NCBI GenBank assembly: GCA_964584595.1
Contig: CAZPAM010000031.1
Span: forward strand, 1-27,190
Length of the DNA: 27,190 nucleotides
Reading direction: 5' to 3'
Source of the DNA: Scalindua sp964584595
GTDB taxonomy: Bacteria; Planctomycetota; Brocadiia; Brocadiales; Scalinduaceae
In this document: piece after piece, positions 24,362 to 27,190 of the stretch
Position numbering within the stretch: the stretch's first letter is position 1
Layout: the number at the start of each line of letters is the position of its first letter
Translations under genes and position numbers: made by a program
Notes under the pieces: generated by a model
The model's input: only the letters and a program-made list of their open reading frames with translations
Told to the model about the DNA's origin: nothing
Databases searched by the model: none

Positions 24362-25448
24362 ACAATTGTCTCTTTCTAATGGATTCGACAACTCTTTCTG
24401 CGGTTTTCCCGTCCCACAAGTCAGGAATACTACCACTTGCAAAACTACCGTTAAGAATAGAATCAACCATATTTTCAATATCTTCAGGTTTACATAATCG
24501 ATTTGTACCCTGAGTAACTGTAACAGGACGCTCTGTATTGGGCCGCAGTGTAAGACAGGAAATCCCAAGAAAAGTTGTCTCTTCCTGTACCCCACCAGAA
24601 TCTGTAATAAGAAACCTGCTGTTAAAAACAAGATTCATAAACTCAAGATAACCAAGAGGCTCAACCAAATGAACAGATTGTATCTTTTCTAAATAGTGAG
24701 ATAAATCATATTCATCAAGCCTTGCCCTGGTTCGTGGGTGAACAGGGAAAATTAAAGGGATTTTTTCTGCAATAGATAAAAGTTTTCTGCAAAGCATTTC
24801 CAGCACATCCTTATCATCAACATTGGAAGGCCTGTGTAAAGTAACAAGGCCGTATTCCCCTTTAGTACATTTAAAATCCTGATAAATACTAAGCTTATCA
24901 ATTTCATCCCGTGTCATAACAAGATTATCTATCATAATATTTCCAACAAACTCTATCTTATCTAATGCAACACCGCTATTTTCAAGATTTTCATTACCAT
25001 CCAGGGATGGAGTCCAGAGGATATCAGCTATAGAATCAGTAACAATTCTGTTAATTTCCTCCGGCATGGTTCTGTCAAACGATCTCAAGCCCGCCTCAAG
25101 ATGGGCCAAATTAACCCCTAACTTAACTGCAACAAGAGATGCTGCAACAGTAGAATTAACATCACCCGCCACAACCACAAGATCAGGTTTCTGCCCCATA
25201 AGAACTTTTTCATATTCAATCATTACATTACCGGTCTGCTCTGCATGGGTACCGCTACCCACGCCTAAATGAATATGTGGATCAGGCAGCTTGAAGTTCT
25301 TAAAAAAAACATCTGACATGTTCAGATCATAGTGCTGCCCTGTATGGACAATTACAGGTTTTGCCCACCCGCTTTTCTCAAGTGCATGGTACAGCGGCGC
25401 TATCTTCATAAAGTTTGGTCTTGCTGCGGCTATCAGATGAATTTCCAT
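24360..25448 (-). CDS. wecB: UDP-N-acetylglucosamine 2-epimerase (non-hydrolysing)
   Basis: This interconverts UDP-GlcNAc and UDP-ManNAc in the cytoplasm, supplying ManNAc-type sugars for surface polysaccharide. The 362-residue protein shows the GT-B-like family pattern. The opening RPNFMKIAPLYHAL (10-23) contains the usual P-x-K. It is followed by HTGQHYD (35-41), GDVNST with Asp96, HLEAGLRSFDRTMPEEINR with Glu118 and the catalytic Glu131 region, TLHRPSN, FPVHPRTR, SGGVQEE and RPNTERPVT. All expected active-site segments are present. It lies in the same direction as the downstream-facing dehydratase gene at 25832 but is separated by 383 bp of repeat-rich DNA. Matching repeats bracket the gene. 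Confidence 0.94.
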   Translation of the reverse strand: MEIHLIAAARPNFMKIAPLYHALEKSGWAKPVIVHTGQHYDLNMSDVFFKNFKLPDPHIHLGVGSGTHAEQTGNVMIEYEKVLMGQKPDLVVVAGDVNSTVAASLVAVKLGVNLAHLEAGLRSFDRTMPEEINRIVTDSIADILWTPSLDGNENLENSGVALDKIEFVGNIMIDNLVMTRDEIDKLSIYQDFKCTKGEYGLVTLHRPSNVDDKDVLEMLCRKLLSIAEKIPLIFPVHPRTRARLDEYDLSHYLEKIQSVHLVEPLGYLEFMNLVFNSRFLITDSGGVQEETTFLGISCLTLRPNTERPVTVTQGTNRLCKPEDIENMVDSILNGSFASGSIPDLWDGKTAERVVESIRKRQL

Positions 25449-25831
25449 AATGCTTATTTCCTATCCAATCATTATTGTTTATTTGTTATTCTGCACTCGA
25501 ATCTACAGATGGGATTTCAACCAGGATCCATTTGTCCGGGGAAAGTCCTCAGCGATTTTTGTCCGGGGATATGGAGTTTACTGTAAAATCATTAAGAAAT
25601 TGACGCTGCCATGTATACCTTGGAGAGAAAAAATACGAGGATAAATAGTTTAAAGTGAGTAATAGCTCATGGCTGATGGGTCATAGTTGATAGCTCTTAG
25701 TTTCTTTCGTGGTTTTCGTGGCGAATAACTAATCTCAAATTCCCAATCAGTAGTTTTGATATCTGACCTCTGACTTCCATTTTCAGATTCCCGTTTTCTG
25801 ACCTCAGATTTCTGATCTCTGACTTCCATCA
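25449..25831. other. Repeat-rich spacer between epimerase and dehydratase genes
   Basis: This 383-bp stretch has no supported gene. It holds two copies of TTTGTCCGGGGA (25531-25542 and 25558-25569, 27 bp apart), a GCTGATGGGTCATAGTTGAT-like element (25670-25700), a TTTTCGTGGC element (25701-25735) and a GACCTC/GACTTCC element (25742-25830) that ends at the dehydratase stop codon. Confidence 0.65.
25531..25830. repeat. Composite dispersed repeats on the 5' side of the epimerase gene
   Basis: There are four element types in a row: TTTGTCCGGGGA twice; a GCTCATGGCTGATGGGTCAT element; TTTCGTGG with TTTTCGTGGCGAATAACTAATC; and CCCAATCAGTAGTTTTGATA followed by TCTGACCTCTGACTTCC-type units. Types one and three recur at 24275-24361 and type four at 23302-23370. 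Confidence 0.6.
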
Positions 25832-27178
25832 TCAACCATCAATCTCCAGCACCCTCTTATACGTCTCATTCTGCGGGTTGTATTCAGGGACGAGTTTCTT
25901 CAGCATTTGAATTGCGGCTCTGGCATTTCCCTCGTATGCAAAGTGTACAAGTTTGTCTACACCGCTTTCAAATTCCTCCCAATCTACTTTTGTAACACCT
26001 GCTACAGTTATACTTTCATATCTTGTGTCTTTCACTGTACCATCTACTAACAACTCTTCGCGCAGCTTTTCCCCGGGTTTTAATCCGGTATAGTCAATCT
26101 TCACATCTTCAAGACTATGGCCCATCATCCTTATCATCTCTTTTGCCATATTTCCTATATTTACAGGGTCCCCCATGTCTAATATGAATACTTCACCACC
26201 TCTTCCCAAACTGGCAGCCTGCATTACAAGTTGTACCGCCTCAGGAATAAGCATAAAATAGCGAGTAGCATCAGGATGCGTTACCGTAACGGGACCGCCG
26301 TTCCTTATTTGCTGCTTAAACTTTGGTACTACGCTACCTGAACTATCAAGCACGTTTCCAAACCTGACGGCAACATATTCGGTATCACTTCTATTATTAA
26401 AGTTTTGAATGTACAGCTCACACACCCTCTTGGTTGCACCCATCACACTTGTTGGCCGAACGGCTTTATCACTTGATATCAAGACAAACTTCTTTACCTT
26501 ATGTTTATCCGCCAGTTTTGCGGCATTTACAGCCCCCTTTATATTATTGATTATTGCCTCACATGGATTAGTCTCAACAAGTGAGACATGCTTGTACGCG
26601 GCAGAATGGAAGACTATGTCCGTCTTAATCCTTTTCAGAAACTCTTCAGTTATAAGGGGCTTGGTTATATTTTCCAGAATAGAGTAAAGCTTCACACCAT
26701 TGAGATTTACGCTCAACTCAGAATCAATTCTGTATAACCCATACTCATTACTATCAACCAGCATTTCAACAGATGGGTTACATTGTACTACTTGCCTTGA
26801 TAATTCAGACCCTATAGACCCTCCGGCACCTGTTATTAAAACAGATTTACCTGCAACAAAATTCTCTATAATGCTCTGATCAAGGTCCTTTGGCGCTCGT
26901 TTTAAGAGATCATCAATCTCAATATCTCTAATTTGAGTAATGCTTACTTCTCCATCGACAATTTCTGACAAGCTTGGAAGGGTCTTAAATTTAACCTGTG
27001 ACACCTTGCAATTCTCAACTATATTTCTAATCTTTTCACCTGATGTAGAAGGTACCGCAATTAATACATCTTCAATATCATTTTCTTTGATTATCTCATC
27101 CAGATTGTCCGTTCCCGGATAAATTGGAAGTTCATGCAATCGCAATACGATAAAAGCAAATAAATACAAAACCCCCAA
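25832..27178 (-). CDS. FlaA1/CapD-type nucleotide-sugar dehydratase/epimerase, N-terminus missing
   Basis: This would convert a UDP-HexNAc at the start of surface-glycan synthesis. The SDR catalytic domain is complete: VLITGAGGSIGSELSRQ (114-130) with GxGxxG at 117-123, FHSAAYKHV, the active-site SSDKAVRPTSVMGATKR, RFGNVLDSSGSVVP and GLKPGEKLREELL. The Met in MGATKR is typical of membrane 4,6-dehydratases. Before it lies only the end of the regulatory first Rossmann domain (LPIYPGTDNLDEIIKENDIEDVLIAVPS). The four-helix membrane region and the start of that domain are absent. The frame is closed by TAG at 27179-27181, and the only possible start nearby is a TTG at 27178; the first internal ATG is near residue 139. 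A frameshift or truncation close to the window edge is likely, so the gene may be broken or continue in another frame. Confidence 0.8.
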   Translation of the reverse strand: MGVLYLFAFIVLRLHELPIYPGTDNLDEIIKENDIEDVLIAVPSTSGEKIRNIVENCKVSQVKFKTLPSLSEIVDGEVSITQIRDIEIDDLLKRAPKDLDQSIIENFVAGKSVLITGAGGSIGSELSRQVVQCNPSVEMLVDSNEYGLYRIDSELSVNLNGVKLYSILENITKPLITEEFLKRIKTDIVFHSAAYKHVSLVETNPCEAIINNIKGAVNAAKLADKHKVKKFVLISSDKAVRPTSVMGATKRVCELYIQNFNNRSDTEYVAVRFGNVLDSSGSVVPKFKQQIRNGGPVTVTHPDATRYFMLIPEAVQLVMQAASLGRGGEVFILDMGDPVNIGNMAKEMIRMMGHSLEDVKIDYTGLKPGEKLREELLVDGTVKDTRYESITVAGVTKVDWEEFESGVDKLVHFAYEGNARAAIQMLKKLVPEYNPQNETYKRVLEIDG

Positions 27179-27190
27179 CTAAAGCTGCAA

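Noticed and set aside
25650..25835. A 61-codon minus-strand frame reading MEVRDQKSEVRKRESENGS
   Set aside because: It is the translation of the GACCTC/GACTTCC-type dispersed repeats, has no ribosome-binding site and shows no protein family. It is repeat DNA and not a gene.

Overview
The window (about 40% GC, 27.2 kb) most likely comes from a planctomycete, probably an anammox-type member of the Brocadiales. The main evidence is a short basic protein at 17539-17814 that looks like the family found only in the Planctomycetes-Verrucomicrobia-Chlamydiae group. Low GC, frequent TTG starts and AT-rich intergenic spacers full of degenerate dispersed repeats fit with this. No rRNA or tRNA is present, so the assignment is an inference.

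Layout. (1) 1-3085, plus strand: the last codons of a Fis-type regulator, then a likely operon of a TolC-like outer-membrane protein, a PfkB sugar/nucleoside kinase and an exported methionine-R-sulfoxide reductase. (2) 3086-3615: gene-free, with a large hairpin and a promoter. (3) 3616-7030, plus strand: a UvrD/PcrA helicase followed after 13 bp by a NifS-like protein that has lost the PLP-binding lysine. (4) 7053-18622, minus strand: eleven closely packed genes. In transcription order they encode a membrane-anchored SPOR-like protein, the small basic protein, a class I aminotransferase, a SAM methyltransferase, a DegT-type aminotransferase, a polysaccharide deacetylase, a NodU/CmcH carbamoyltransferase, a radical SAM protein, an exported PHP phosphoesterase with two inserted membrane helices, a WbqC-like protein and a GT-A glycosyltransferase. 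(5) 18623-19069: a divergent promoter region. (6) 19070-22468, plus strand: NAD-dependent DNA ligase and TldD. (7) 22469-24359: two paralogous PilZ proteins in repeat-rich DNA. (8) 24360-27178, minus strand: a UDP-GlcNAc 2-epimerase and a FlaA1/CapD-type nucleotide-sugar dehydratase whose N-terminus looks broken.

How the genes fit together. The minus-strand block from 16337 down to 7053 carries sugar transamination, deacetylation, methylation, O-carbamoylation, a radical SAM step, phosphoester hydrolysis and glycosyl transfer. This suggests the synthesis of a heavily decorated surface glycan or related small molecule whose product I cannot name. The epimerase and dehydratase at the right edge point to a second, separate surface-polysaccharide locus. 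The helicase, ligase, TldD and MsrB genes are housekeeping or maintenance functions.

The observations most worth a second look are the lysine-less NifS paralogue, the unassigned decoration cluster, the PHP enzyme split by a membrane hairpin, the matched repeats on both sides of the epimerase gene, and the disrupted start of the dehydratase gene.
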